Source of the DNA: Lactifluus volemus
Taxonomy: Eukaryota; Basidiomycota; Agaricomycetes; Russulales; Russulaceae
DNA: 64,000 nt
Assembly (NCBI GenBank): GCA_022376515.1
Contig: WTXI01000005.1
Span: forward strand, 1,054,001-1,118,000
Direction of reading: 5' to 3'
Within the stretch, counting starts at the first letter, position 1. Each line of letters begins with the position of its first letter. The translations under genes and the position numbers were made by a program. A model generated the notes under the pieces. The model saw nothing but the letters and a program-made list of their open reading frames with translations, did not search any database and was not told where the DNA came from. This document shows positions 10,610-24,652 of this stretch, in pieces.

Positions 10610-13489
10610 TTAACGCCGGCGCCTCCTCACACGACCCCTCGCCGCGGGAAATACAAATTGAATCGGGGGCAATTCGTGTTGGCGTGCGGGCGGTTGTAGT
10701 GGAGGCGGCTGAAACGGCGGCGGCGGTTGTGGCAGTGGAAGCATAGGAGGGGGAGGCGGTAGCAAAGGATTGAACTGCGCAGGCATTGGGAACATCGCCT
10801 GAGCTTCCAGTCCCTGAGGCGGGTGCAGAGGCAACTCTCCACCAGCGAAATCTGGCATACCAGGCGCAAAGAGGTGATCAAAGTTGAACTGTGGTACCAC
10901 CGCCTGTGGAAAGGGAAGCGGGACGACAGGATGAGCAACCGGGACGTGAGCGTTGTGGGCATGGTGGACCTGAACATAAGGAGGTGGCGGGGGACCCCAA
11001 CGGCCTCCACCAAGGGGATTCACATCCAGGGTACGCATGCCAGGCAGTTCCACTCGAATATCCTCGTCCTTGACGTCCGGGTGCAGTGTTTTGTACTCTT
11101 TCAGAGCCTTCTCAGCGGCAGCGGCAACCTTGATAGTCGTTAAAGCGTCAATTGAATGGGATGCCCACCGTTATTAGGTCGCGCAATCATCGTACCTCTT
11201 TCGTGTGTCTGTCTTCCCCAGAGTCCCATAGAGGGCACTTCGTACTCGAACTGCCGGGACGACGAGCATCGTTAGGTCGCTATCGTTATCTGATAAGGAA
11301 TACATCGGCGAAAGAGTAGAGTAGCCTCACAGATTGGTCAAAGTGGTCATAACCGTTGATGATGGAACGGCAGACGTAACATGACAGCGTGCGACAATAT
11401 GTACAAGTCATTTTTTGCACTGGGGGTACTCAGTCAGTAAACCAGCATCCGTGAGGTAGGTTACCTACACCGTATTCCTTCACAAATGCTTGAAATGGCT
11501 CGTAAGTTAAACATCCCAGAGAAATAATATATCGCCCACCTTTCTGACACTTGGGACAGTTGCGCATCAGGCCCGGGCTAGCGATACAGATGAGTGGGTA
11601 CATCAAGCGATACAAACGATAACCAACTCATTGCTTCCTCGACCGAGTGCTTCCCGTCAAGCTTCCTGTCTCTACCAATTCTAAATTCATCATGGGGGTG
11701 AGCATTGCACAAGGAAAGGCACAGCTAATCATATTTTACCTTCACAGGATTTTGGAAGGTGATCCTAAGCAACCCAGGGTAAGCAACCGCGAACGACCAG
11801 ATCTTTGTGGAAACACTCACCTCCTCCTTGCACTTTCGACAGCTGACTTTCCCGCAGTTTTCGTTCTGACACCTCAAAACTTTATCTGCCTGGAACTCGA
11901 CATCCATGACGACCTTGAAGTCGCAAAACGGACACTCCTCAAGACCTTCGAGACCTGCTAGTTCAATGTCGCGTCGCTGACGAATTTGCTCATACAAGTC
12001 GAATAATTTGTCAGGAAGGACACGACGAAGCTCGGAATCTGGAAAGGACATCTTGCAACCAGATATATCCATACAACGCAGATCTGAATTTTGCTCTCCC
12101 AGTCTTGCGGACGCATAGGATGTCACACAGCTTTTACAGAAGAGGTGGGTATCCATACACTGAGCCATCTTGTGCTGAAGGAGAAATGAATGGGATAAAT
12201 GCGGACTTTCAGGAAAACTTACGAAGGGATAACTCGAGAAGCAACAACCACATTCGATGTCTCCCCCCTCCTCTTCCTCCATTTGGGGAATAGCTGGTGA
12301 GTTGCGACGATATTTCAGCCCCTCGACGAGCCAGGTATGCTCCTTCACAAGATCTTCCTCGTTGAGAGAAGACCTGCCCTTGACTTTTTTCTTTCTCTTT
12401 CCTGGTTTAGGGGAGACCGGAACGACCGAGGTTGGGGTTGCACCGTTCTGCAAGAGATAGAGATACGTAGGAGCATAATGGCCCTCGTGCAAGGAGAGAG
12501 CTTCGAGAATAAGTTTCTTGTCGATGTCGGGGAAATTATGGAGAGATATTTCTGTTTCACGCAAGTCAGAAACCTACGAAGCAACGAAGAATTGATACAC
12601 ACCATGGATAATACACGGTATGTTGATCCCGCAGGCTTATCAGCATTTGGGTGTGTGTATTCTATGTTCATACTATTATTCCCGAAAAATTCGACAAGCT
12701 TCTTCTCGGCAGCTCTTTCCTTGCCTTTCCCTTTAGCATCCCTGGGATAAGATTGGTCCTCTAGTAGATTATGAATTATCACATCGAGGAGAAGGCCGGA
12801 AAAGGTAGCTTTTTTGTGTTGAGCAAGGAGTTTCAAGACGTGCGAAGGTAGAACATCAGGCACTACCTCGCGCACACGTTCAACAAGCCTCTCATCCGGT
12901 TCTTGCGCGATCTTTGCGGACGCGGTGTTTGCTGGCGGTAGTCGCTCATGGTTTACGGGAACATGTCGGGTGCAAGCATCATCGGATCATCATGGTTGGG
13001 TAGTTGATCCCTACTGGGGCCTGCCAGTGGCTCCATCTGTACTGCTTTCTGCAAAAAGCCGGGTGTGGGATGAGCACCTTGATTCTGGATCGGAGGCGTA
13101 GCTATTTGTGGCAGGGATGCTGCGTGCCATAATGCAGGGCTGCGGCCTCTTTTCAACTTGAGAGCACGCCGCGGACTGAGTTGTCAACATGTCAAAAATC
13201 GTGGACAATGAGACGGAGACGTGCCATCGCACCTCAAAGCCCGAGTCCGCCCAACTGAAATATAGGGTAAACTACTTGGTCCAGCAGCGCCAGGTTCCGT
13301 GGGATCCACTATCCTCTTCGCCCTCTTACACGATGTACTGCTCTGACTGTCCGTAGAATCAGTAAGTTCGATTGCACTGTCATCGCCATCGGGAATGAAT
13401 AAGGAGTCGCGTTTTCGGCGTAGGGGACGATAGACGTTCCGGGGCATCAATTCTGGAGACGGCGAAATTTCAATCACATCTCCCATCAT
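10610..13489 (-). CDS. RBR-type E3 ubiquitin ligase, RNF216/TRIAD3-like
   Basis: This is a RING-between-RING ubiquitin ligase that would pass ubiquitin through a catalytic Cys in RING2. The N-terminus is Ser/Pro-rich (MMGDVIEISPSPELMP, from 13489). It is followed by a helical region (VVPDVLPSHVLKLLAQHKK, and SLHEGHYAPTYLYLLQNG near 12470). RING1 is at about 12260-12080 (CGCCFSSYPF, then CMDTHLFCKSCVTSYA). The IBR is at about 11940-11740 (CPFCDFKVVMDVE, CQNENCGKVSCRKC, DHLPKSC). RING2 is at about 11570-11360 (NCPKCQKAFVKEYG, then MTCTYCRTLSCYVCRSIINGYDHF). The C-terminal exon (11053-10610) is Pro-rich and ends in RGRVRRRRR. A run of six A where seven are needed (about 11412) shifts RING2 by one base. 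Exon borders between 13.2 and 12.9 kb are not fully resolved. Confidence 0.85.
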
Positions 13490-14140
13490 GGTAGAAGGAT
13501 ACTGAATCGCGACGTGAATATGTCGATTTTATTGTCTAGGTGATGTGGCAGGGAAATGGTAATGTGTGTGACGGGTGCACTCTGAAGGAAGGCCAGAATC
13601 ATTATAAGGAGCATAGGAGATTAGGATAGGGGGGGAATGAAGAAAGCCTATACTACACCTTGCAATTGGGGGTGTTGTGCCAGGTGTGCCAATGCCAATG
13701 TATCTCGACGGCTGAGCGCTGAGCGCTGAGCCACTAGGAAGGTGTGCCTTTGTATGCACGGCGCTGCGCATGCCAGCAGCCAACAGCTGGCTCTGCCGCC
13801 TGAACCGTATACACGCCTCTCGTGACTGTGTCCTCGTGACCGTGTCTCTCATCAATCACATCGATCTATGTACAAAAACAGTGAACCAAAATTAATTCTC
13901 ATTCGATCTCAGGAACGTTGAAAGTGCAAGTTGACTGTGCCACAGTTGCGCCCTTGAATTCTGTCGCCTCCAATAGGGGATACGTGACAGCGTGACAATG
14001 AAGTTGTATGACTAAAACTGTGTCACAGAGTGTTTTGTTCTCGTCACGGCTTTTTCCTGAGTCATTTTTTTTGGTTCCAACTCGCAGTACTTTTATTTTC
14101 TCTACAAACTTGCGTCCAGTAGAACGCGCTGAAATTCTTA
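13490..14140. promoter_or_regulatory. Divergent promoter between the RBR ligase and ESA1
   Basis: 650 bp separates two divergent starts. A minus-strand reading frame (13855-13529) has low-complexity composition and no known domain. A short direct repeat (GCTGAGC repeated three times) lies near 13712-13732. No TATA box is obvious. Confidence 0.4.
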
Positions 14141-16218
<2,078 letters not shown>

Positions 16219-16417
16219 CCGGTGACATTCAGCGGTGCTATTCATGGCGTTATGGCGGTCAGGACATCGTTATTATGAATATTAGGAAATGTATTTGTGC
16301 CATAAAGAGAATAAGTCTGATACCATGAAGAGATGGCGCATGCGTCTCTGCTCAGCAGACAACAACGATGACAATACTTGCAATTTCCATTAGGATTTTT
16401 TTTGACGTAACTTTAAG

Positions 16418-17411
16418 TCAGTCATCGCCGCTAGTCGTTCCTGGGACGCGCCTGCGGATGTGAGTTGCCGCGTCTTCGAAGCTCTCCTCACGCTCCAGCA
16501 GCGCAAACGACGATTCCCCACTCGTACTCCCACAAGTCGCCTCTCCTCCTCCACCTCCAAACTCGGAACCCTCACCCTCGCTTCCACGTCTACCACCATG
16601 TCCATGTCCATGATCCTTCACCATGCCTCCCCCACTCGCACTCGCTATCGAGTCGCTCCCACTCGAAACACCCCCCTCCTCCTCCTCCTCCTCCTCTTCT
16701 TGATCACGATGTTTCTGTAACAGATTCTTTCGACTCGTGATGGGAGAACCGGGTAAACTGGCCACCGGCGAGAAAACTCCCACGCCGGCGAGACGCGCCG
16801 CACCATCATCTTCAGCCACGAAGAAAGTAGGCGTTTGGGCTTCGGGTGGTGGCGTCGTCGGGCATTCTATCAACACCTCAGGTGGTCGTAACACTTCTTC
16901 GTCCTGCAAAGTCGTCGTTGTCGTCGTCGTCGTAGTAGTAGTAATCGAAGTATTACTGACGGCCGCGTCCACCACCCTGATGGCGCCTCCTGTGGCGGCA
17001 GGGGGAAGATCTGTGTTGGCGATGATGGTACTGGTACTGATGGTGGTGTTGGTGTTGGGGGATGATGATTCGTGTTGTTCAGATGGATCAGTCGCGAAAG
17101 AAGATTTATGCGATGTGGATGCTGTTGGATCGCCGAGGGTGCGTGCGATGACATAGGACGTTACATCCTGTGTGTTTTTGTTTTTTTTCTTTGGTAAAAC
17201 GTAGTGCAAAAACTAGAGAGGAAATTTGTTTGCGTTGAGTAAGTCAACTCACCAAAAGGCTGAGCACCAGTGGAGGGAGAATGGCGATGATGGCCCAGAT
17301 GCGGAAGATATAAGCGATGGTTGCGACCCAAGAGTTAGAGTCATAGTTCCAAAGATAATCAATGTAGCAGTTCCAGGCATAGGCAGGTGCAGCGAGCATG
17401 AAGGAGGACAT
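16418..17411 (-). CDS. Small membrane protein with long low-complexity tail, unknown function
   Basis: The model is 302 aa from exons 17411-17253 and 17167-16418, with one 85-nt phase-0 intron and no frameshift. The N-terminal 60 residues hold aromatic motifs (AYAWNCYIDYLWNYDSNSW) and one hydrophobic span (TIAYIFRIWAIIAILPPLVLSLL), followed by DVTSYVIARTLG. The rest is low complexity: a run of Thr, Pro-rich stretches, eight Glu in a row, His/Gly repeats and Ser/Gly. I recall similar short N-termini in other basidiomycete hypothetical proteins but know no function. It is convergent with ESA1, with about 200 bp between the 3' ends. A single-pass membrane protein with a disordered cytosolic tail is my inference. 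Confidence 0.7.
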
Positions 17412-17797
17412 GACTTTGAATCAACGTTGGCCGGAGATTGAGAGACAAACGGGCGCTTGGGGCTTGCCTTATCGGGGAAGCGGCGCGATAGGATAAAAAG
17501 TTAGTCTGATTCAAATATTCAATGCGAGCAACTTGGTGTTACATCGAGACAAGAAAAAAATTACGACAGCATCCTCCCGCACACCATTAGATGAAATGCA
17601 GGGATTTACAAAGGGTGAGACGAGTAGGGAAAAAAGTGGCGGGGTAACTTAAAACGACAACCAATCTCGATGTCCTCAGCGCTAAGCCACCTTTCAACTA
17701 TAGTATGCAATGCAAGCCCAGATCGAGAGCATAAAAACAAAAGCAGAAGAAATAGGAAACTACTAGATGAGATACAAAGAGAGAATCACACGAGAGG

Positions 17798-20700
17798 CTA
17801 GGGGTACATGACTGACGAAGGAAAGACGACGCCGTCCCCTCGTACGAGGATGATAGGTCGCCGTTTTGTGGGCTGGTTCTCTGGCGGAAGGCATCCAAGT
17901 ACTTCCGAACATCGCACCTCGACAAAGGACGACGGTTCTGATCCAAAAAAGACTGACACCGGTTCAGTCCTGGAGAAATTCTCGCCGTAAAGCGTCAACA
18001 TCTTGGAAGTCTGTGCACTCGGTTTCGCCAGCATGTGGCGCGTCCCGTGGCCTTTCGGCGCCTCGGATGCACGGTCGGGGGGTAAATATTTCACCACGCC
18101 AGGGAACGGTGTGACCGGCTTCGAAGGTATTGGGAAAGAGCCTGTTTGTGGAGCGTTCTGGTGGTCAAACAGAACTGGTGGCACATAAAAGTTGTACCGG
18201 ACTTGATCTACGGTAGGTAAGGTTGTCAGCTGTCGTCCGGGCGCTAGCATAAATATAGACAAACCGGTGCCGACAATGGTCCACACGCTCGTCTCGCCAA
18301 TGTCCACCTGCCAGAGAGCACCGGAGGAGGCACCCGAATCGCTACCGGTATGTCTGCTACCAGAAGAGCCAGCAGAAGTCGGACGTCGGCGTGACTTGGA
18401 GGAATTGCTACTTTTCGACAAACCACCCGCACTTGAGGAGCCACGCTTGCCTTTCTTGACCCGTCCCCCGTCATTTGACGGGAATTCCATAGGGTTCGGA
18501 ACGGGGGATGTCGGCTCACTGCGAACTGCCGATGAAGGCCCCGATCCAAAGTAATCATTGGCCGAACCGTTCGATGCAGGGGTTGAGATGATGGGGGAGC
18601 CGGGCATAACCGGTGAATCGGGAGACCGCGAACCGTCGACGCCACTTTGCCACAGGCGACCATCCACTGGACGATAAGTGTTGACCTTTTCGCCCATACA
18701 GGAAAGGAATGCACCCGTCGCGCCTGGTGACCCAGGCTCGGGTGCACCTTTACCAGGCTCGAAGACTTCAAATGCAACCTTGTGCAATTGACTGACTGGA
18801 TCACCGCACACCTCGCCAGGGACGCAATACTGCTCGCCGACGCCCTTGGAGCCCTCCTGGGCACCACCTCCTACAACGGTAGTTTGACGATCCACCTTTC
18901 GAATAATCAGCACCGGGGATACGACGCCCGAAGTCAAGCATTGCAAGACGACCGTCTGGTTGTAATAGATAGGGATCGGGGTACCGTTGTTCATGAAAGG
19001 AATTGCGTTTGGTGGAGGTGAAGGATAGTCCGGGTGCGGTGGCGGCGGCGGCGGTACGTCCATACCTCCGGCGGGCTTCTCTGCATCTACAATGTACATG
19101 ACGAATGGGTCTAGAATGCGGTGCAAGGGCAGATCAATCCTGGTGGCCTGGTGATCCATAAAAAGGAGGGCTTACCCCAGCTTGAAGTCTTTGCGATGAA
19201 GGAAGGAGTCGAGGCACGACTACGTTGATCAATACCCATCAATGGGGCGCCATCTGATCCCTTGAAGGAAGAGCCAGAACCAGAGACGCAGAGATATTTT
19301 GTCGATACAGTTTGAGATCGCAGTCGATGAAATAGGGAAATAGTGGAGCCGTGATTGATACACACTGTGTGGCGATGCCGTTAGAACTCCAGTCACGAGG
19401 GGAAAGACGGAACACTGACGTTCAAGGTTCTTCGCACTCTGCCGCTTCTTGCTAGGCTTGCTGATGACTTTGATCGGCCTACTAGGGAAGGTTCCGATGA
19501 CTCGCTCTAATTCATCATCCCCAGTGGAGGCGATAACTTTGACCAGAGCTTCCACCTTTTTCTTCTTCTCGTCCACGTCGGAAATGAACAGTTGTTTCCC
19601 AACGCAACGGCCTACGTATGTGGTTCCAGTGGGCGGGTCGGAAACGTCAAAGGATTTGCCCATAGCCGCAGACCACTCCATGTTACCCTCCTGGCCAGCC
19701 ACTTCGCCGGAGATGGATACAATAACCCGCGGAGGAGAGAGTTTTGGTCCTTCACCGCGACGGACGACGTCAGACCACCATGAATTTCCAATTAAGATTG
19801 CGGTGGGGGGAGGGCATAGGAATCTGGCATATGAACGGGGGAAATAAGAGCCTATGAAAAGCTAACACGCGACGTGAAGACTTACCGCTTCTCTGTGCCG
19901 TAAGACTTCTGCGCCACCTTGCTTGACATGACGATGACGGTGCGTTCACCAAAGGCTAGGCGATTCGCTGACCGAACATATTGATCGATATATGGTCTAT
20001 TCGGTATCATGGCGTCATCAAATGGGGAAAAAAAAGACAGCCAGAGCTCTAACCTGATGAACGTGTGAAAGTCGGTAGAGGCCCCCATTTGGCCCATACG
20101 AATCCTCATCATGGTATCCTCAACGGTGGGAATGCGCAAGGGCAAGTCATTTTGAGGATTTAAGAGATAGCCAGGGATGTCATCGTAATGGGCACCACCC
20201 TCAAAGCGGGTGTGGGTAGCCTGAGGGGGGACACCGCGAAGTTGGTCCGGAGGTTGTCCGTGCAACTGAGACTGACTGAGAAACGTGTCCGAAGGGAAGC
20301 GAGGCAAGCGATCCGAGAAAGTAGGGAGATTTGAAGGGGCAAAGTTAGTGTGTGAATTAACGCCAAGGGTGAAGTCGTCGTGCAGGTCAGACTGAAAGGT
20401 GTTGTTGGAGGTGATGGCCGAGGAACGTCGATCCGACATCAAGTCGGTGATGTCCTGCTTGATGCCACCCTGAGGACCGGTGGCGGAGAATTGGAGTCCG
20501 GAGATGGAATCGCTAGGGGTGAGGGGGGTGCCCTTGCTGCTAGTTAAGGAGGAAGACATGCTACTGATCATGTCAAAAGGACCAGCGTTTTGAGACTGGA
20601 AGGAAGGAACGGAATCATGGGAGAATATGCCAGAGTAGATGGGTTCAGAGTTGGGGCCATATGAAGGTGCGGCGGGGGAGGTGTTTGAACGGAAGCGTTG

Positions 20701-21039
20701 ATGAGGAAGTGGAGGCTGAGAGGGATGTGAAAAGATATCGTAGGAGGATTGCTCAGAGACGTCCATTTTTTCATTGTCGAAAGGGTGAACAGTAAGTTGA
20801 TTAGCAGAGTGAGGTGGGTGGGGATCAATAGATTGGTCGAAATGTGGGTGTAGGAAGGTAGCAGTATGGTTTGGATGAGACATTGAGGAAGAGGAAGAAG
20901 CATCCACGGACATGAGACGATCTCTGGATACTGCAGTGAGATCCCAACGAGATATGTCAGGTCTGGAAGAGTGAGTAGGATTGGTAGGATTCATAGTAGA
21001 ATCCGAGGGGAGAGGATGCCAAGTTGTAGCGCGTGCCAT
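17798..21039 (-). CDS. CSL-family transcription factor (CBF1/Su(H)/LAG-1-like)
   Basis: Fungal CSL proteins bind GTGGGAA-like sites and act in adhesion, cell cycle and lipid control; no Notch partner exists in fungi. Five exons (21039-20054, 19996-19886, 19823-19420, 19364-19176, 19110-17798) join without a frameshift to exactly 1000 aa. Residues 1-325 are Ser/Pro/His-rich and look disordered. The N-terminal Rel-homology part carries the DNA-contact block FGERTVIVMSSKVAQKSYGT then EKRFLCPPPTAILIG (about 345-375). The beta-trefoil has CINHGSTISLFHRLRSQTVS and TKYLCVSG. It is interrupted by a Ser-rich, basic insertion of about 130 residues (roughly 18710-18320) before ALWQVDIGETSVWTIVGT. The C-terminal IPT-like domain includes LTLYGENF. 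It resembles the larger fungal classes (Cbf11/Cbf12). Confidence 0.92.
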
Positions 21040-21690
21040 ATAGAGTAGGGAAGGAAGGAAGGAAGGAAAGGGAGGGGCGTAAGTGTAAGTATAAGAGTAA
21101 GGATACTAGAGGAGAGACATGTCGTCTTTTTAATGAAATAGTGAGTGGTTAACTTTTGAAGGAGGGGCAGCAACGAGCCACCCGGAGAGCTCCCGGAGAA
21201 GAAGAAGAAGAGGAAAGGACAAGTCGTCTAGCAGAGTTGTATGATGCCTGAACTGATCCTGATCCTGATCCACATCTCATTCCTCATAAACCTTATTATC
21301 CCTTCCCCCTCCTCCGTCCTACTACATCACATACACACATATATATTCTTCTATTACACCTAAGCTTCATTTCAGTCACCCGAGTGCCTCCTTTGGCATT
21401 TGTTCTCCTACAAACCAGAAGAGTAGAGTAAAGTACGATACGATGAAGGGGTTACCATGACGTAACGGCCAAATTCCCGGTACGGATAACTGTACGGCAA
21501 AGCGGACAAAACAAAGGCACTTATTGTGCGCTGCCCTCGGTTCGCTCCTTTGAGCGCTACTCGACCAGTCTATCCAAACAAGAAACTGAACTGTTCCCTC
21601 CTCTACTCACATTACACGCAACCTGCAATGAATCGCACTTGAAATTTCACCCTTCTTCATTTCCCCCTGGCTACCACTTAAACTCCTCCT
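21040..21690. promoter_or_regulatory. Probable promoter of the CSL gene
   Basis: The sequence directly upstream of the CSL ATG contains a (GGAA)n run (21049-21070), a GAAGAAGAAG tract (21196-21215) and a repeated CTGATC motif (21253-21270). These are typical low-complexity promoter features, and no gene is visible. Confidence 0.35.
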
Positions 21691-24652
21691 TTCTATGGTA
21701 ATCAGCGAATCTTCTTCTCGGCATCTTCCGCGAACGAATAACGCCATTCAGCCCACTCATAACGGCATCGAGATTACTGGTACAACCACCTCCAGTAGGT
21801 ATCACAACCACATGGTTACATCTCTCGGTCACCCGGATCTCTCTTTAACCATGGTCTCAAATCTACTCAATAATCTCCGTTTCGTGATGGTCACCACCGA
21901 ACATCAACAGACCGTTCCATCTGGTGATGTGCCCTTGGTCCCTTTTTGACGCCCACACACTTCGGCTTTATCCAAAGAATTAGCCACTCTGATCCCCCGG
22001 CGTCTTTCCCCTCCTCCGAATATAGGTAAATCGCAAGCCGGTCCATCGTCACACTTAGCCTTCATCACTTGTACCTGGTCTTCCTCTCCGTCCGTTTGAC
22101 CACCTTGCGATGGCTAATTCTTGTCACATGAATCCTGAGCAACCTTTTCTTTAAAGATTCGTCCTGGCCACAGAAACCTCGCCTTTTCAGCGACTTTGCC
22201 TAGACTTCCGTCCCTTAATGAGTGAAATTTGATTGCCTCCACGCGGTCACCCCTCCACGCGTAGTTTGTGCAGGTAGACGCTTTGACGGAAGCCAGGCAC
22301 TATTTTTTAATTCTAACAACGCCTGACAGCTCTGGCTGCGTCTACGCATCGGCATGGCCAGAAATTCCAAGGGGACGTACACTGAATTTCAGTCGTCTTT
22401 CAAATTTGCGAAAGGCCGAAGGAACGCGGACAATCTTCTCACACACATCCCTGGTCAAATGCAACGTCTCAATGAACCTTCCCCTCTAGCTCGAAATAGT
22501 TGACACTGCCGTCGGTTATCCTTCCCTAGATACTTTGAAACTTCCTTTGATAACTTAGTAGCGAATGCTCCTCCGCTTCTCATGCCAGATGTCATACTAC
22601 CTACTGGTGCGAATAGGCGCCCCACTTATCTTTCCTCTACGGCCGGTTCAAGGAGTGCTTCTGTTGATAGGTTTGTTTGGGTCGAACGATTTTCTGCTCA
22701 CTCAATACCTCCTGCAAGATCAGAAACAACTTGCGTGACAATATCTGTCCTGTTTCGTTCTTACAGATATGATACCTCTGAACATTTTTCTGGGTGACGA
22801 CAATGTTCATACGTTCCCTGTACGTAGCACTAAAGTGCGGTCCATTGTATCCCAGACATCTGAATACCCATTTCAAAGCCCCTGCGAGTGACTTCAGTTG
22901 GCTGTCTTTAGTCCCTGACCGCACTTCAATTCTCATCGCACCAGCGCTTTACGATAGAATTGTGATGACCACCCCCGCCCGCGGACTAGGGCAGGGCACC
23001 TCTTTGCCGAAACCTCACTCCAGATGGCGGACTTGCGGGAGATACGACACACAATTCTGACGTTGTTAGGTCTGTTCAATATCCTCTCGCCATTTCTTTT
23101 CTCGCAGGCTTACTTGCTATAACGTCGAGGGCGTGGGCTAGTCACTGACCAATTTGACGCTTTGAACGTAACCTCATGCCGTATATTTCATGTTGGGTCC
23201 TGAGGTGGTATTGGGTTCTGAGCAAGTTTTCACTTTAAACGGTCTCGCGCGGCCGTTTCATATTAACGATGGAAACAACCTATTCCCTGGACTTGAGAAA
23301 TACTACCTCCTCATGATACGCACCGACCCTCGGCAGACATTTTGGAGGCTGACGTCGTGGAGCGCATGATTTCTATCAGCCTAGGCCGCATGGCGTCGCT
23401 AGATCCCTTCCGCTGATAACCAGTTGTTTACAGGACGCTTCCATAGTCCCGACCACGAAGACGTTGTGGCTATACTTGCAGACGCCGCTTTTATCGAGGA
23501 GCAATTCATCTCATTTGGAAATATGTTAGCACTATTCGACAGTGATTTCTATGGTTCCTCTTTGACGATAACGTCGGGTGACCACGCCACGATCTCAATG
23601 TCAATCACATGCGTTATTTCTTTACGTGTTACATTCATGTGCCAAATATAAATTTTGTTCTTTCGAACATGGAGCGAATCCTTGTCCTTCCTGAAACCAA
23701 TTCAAAGTCCTCGTTTTCCTCTACTACACCGCTCGCTCCCAGTCAAGTGAGACGAGTTTGCCTGAACGGGGAACGTAGACCGCCAATAGTAGCATCTGTA
23801 GCGAACACGTGCAATTCTCCGTGTTCTGCAGACTCGGACTTCCGTGGTTCTGTGTCGGTAATTCGCGACGGACGTCGCTTACGGCCATGATCCCTTCGAT
23901 AACATAGTTTTTTTCTTTCTTCTTTGTCACTCAATGACGCGGCCAGTAGTACCCGATAGACTCGTACTCGAAGACGCTCAACGATTTGAGGCCACCCACA
24001 AAGGCATTTTGACGAGGTCTCTAGCTGCGTAAACATCGGCTCTCGTCTCATCAGAGCCCCGCAACATCTTCTGTAAAATCTCGGGGAGAAATGTCCAATC
24101 ACTCTGGTCCATGGGGAAACTGCCGGCGAGTGCTTGAAGCGTTACGTTATCAACGATAAAGCGCCAGAGAGCTATTGAATCGACGTGGTCACATCATTGG
24201 AACCTACGTGGGTCTTGGGTTCTATTTAGATCTTTTGGTAATGAAGGGGAAGGGGGGGAATAAAAGTAGAGATATTGCAAACTTAGTAGGTAAGGGAGCC
24301 TGTAGACTGAGGTCGGTGATACCCGAAAAAAAGCGGAAACGCGGCGCCACAGACGCGAACGATGGATGACGGTGATGAGATGGTGTCGTCAACCACTTGC
24401 ATTGAACAGCCTTTGCTTTTCATCCAACGCCCCACTCCTTGAACGCGCACCCTTCCCTCCCCCTTCCTCTCTCTCTCCCGTGAACATTCTTCCTTTACCT
24501 ACGTCTACCCCTGATCACCCGCTTGGGCCTCCGATACTGCGTATTCGGCTCGGTCCATCCTACACAACCTTTCATACTTGCTTAAGTATCTATGCATATG
24601 CATTGTTAAGTCCTTCCAAAGGTTGAGTATCGCGCGTTCACCTATCTCCCCA
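21691..24652. other. Region without a convincing gene; possible degenerate plus-strand gene
   Basis: Short plus-strand open stretches follow one another in changing frames (about 21695-21949, 22268-22489, 22582-22797, 22794-23060, 23424-23651, 23609-23890). Together they look like a decayed or error-ridden multi-exon gene. The blocks are rich in Leu, Ser and Thr and loosely recall Agaricomycete F-box/LRR-like proteins, but I cannot assign a family. From 23900 to 24650 I see nothing beyond the presumed promoter of the next gene. Confidence 0.25.

Noticed and set aside
13529..13855. Minus-strand 108-codon ORF upstream of the RBR ligase
   Set aside because: It has no domain, is out of phase with the RBR first exon and lies in the divergent promoter.
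16737..17156. Plus-strand ORF with a Val-rich hydrophobic stretch
   Set aside because: It is the shadow of the poly-Thr tract of the minus-strand membrane protein, whose exons splice cleanly.
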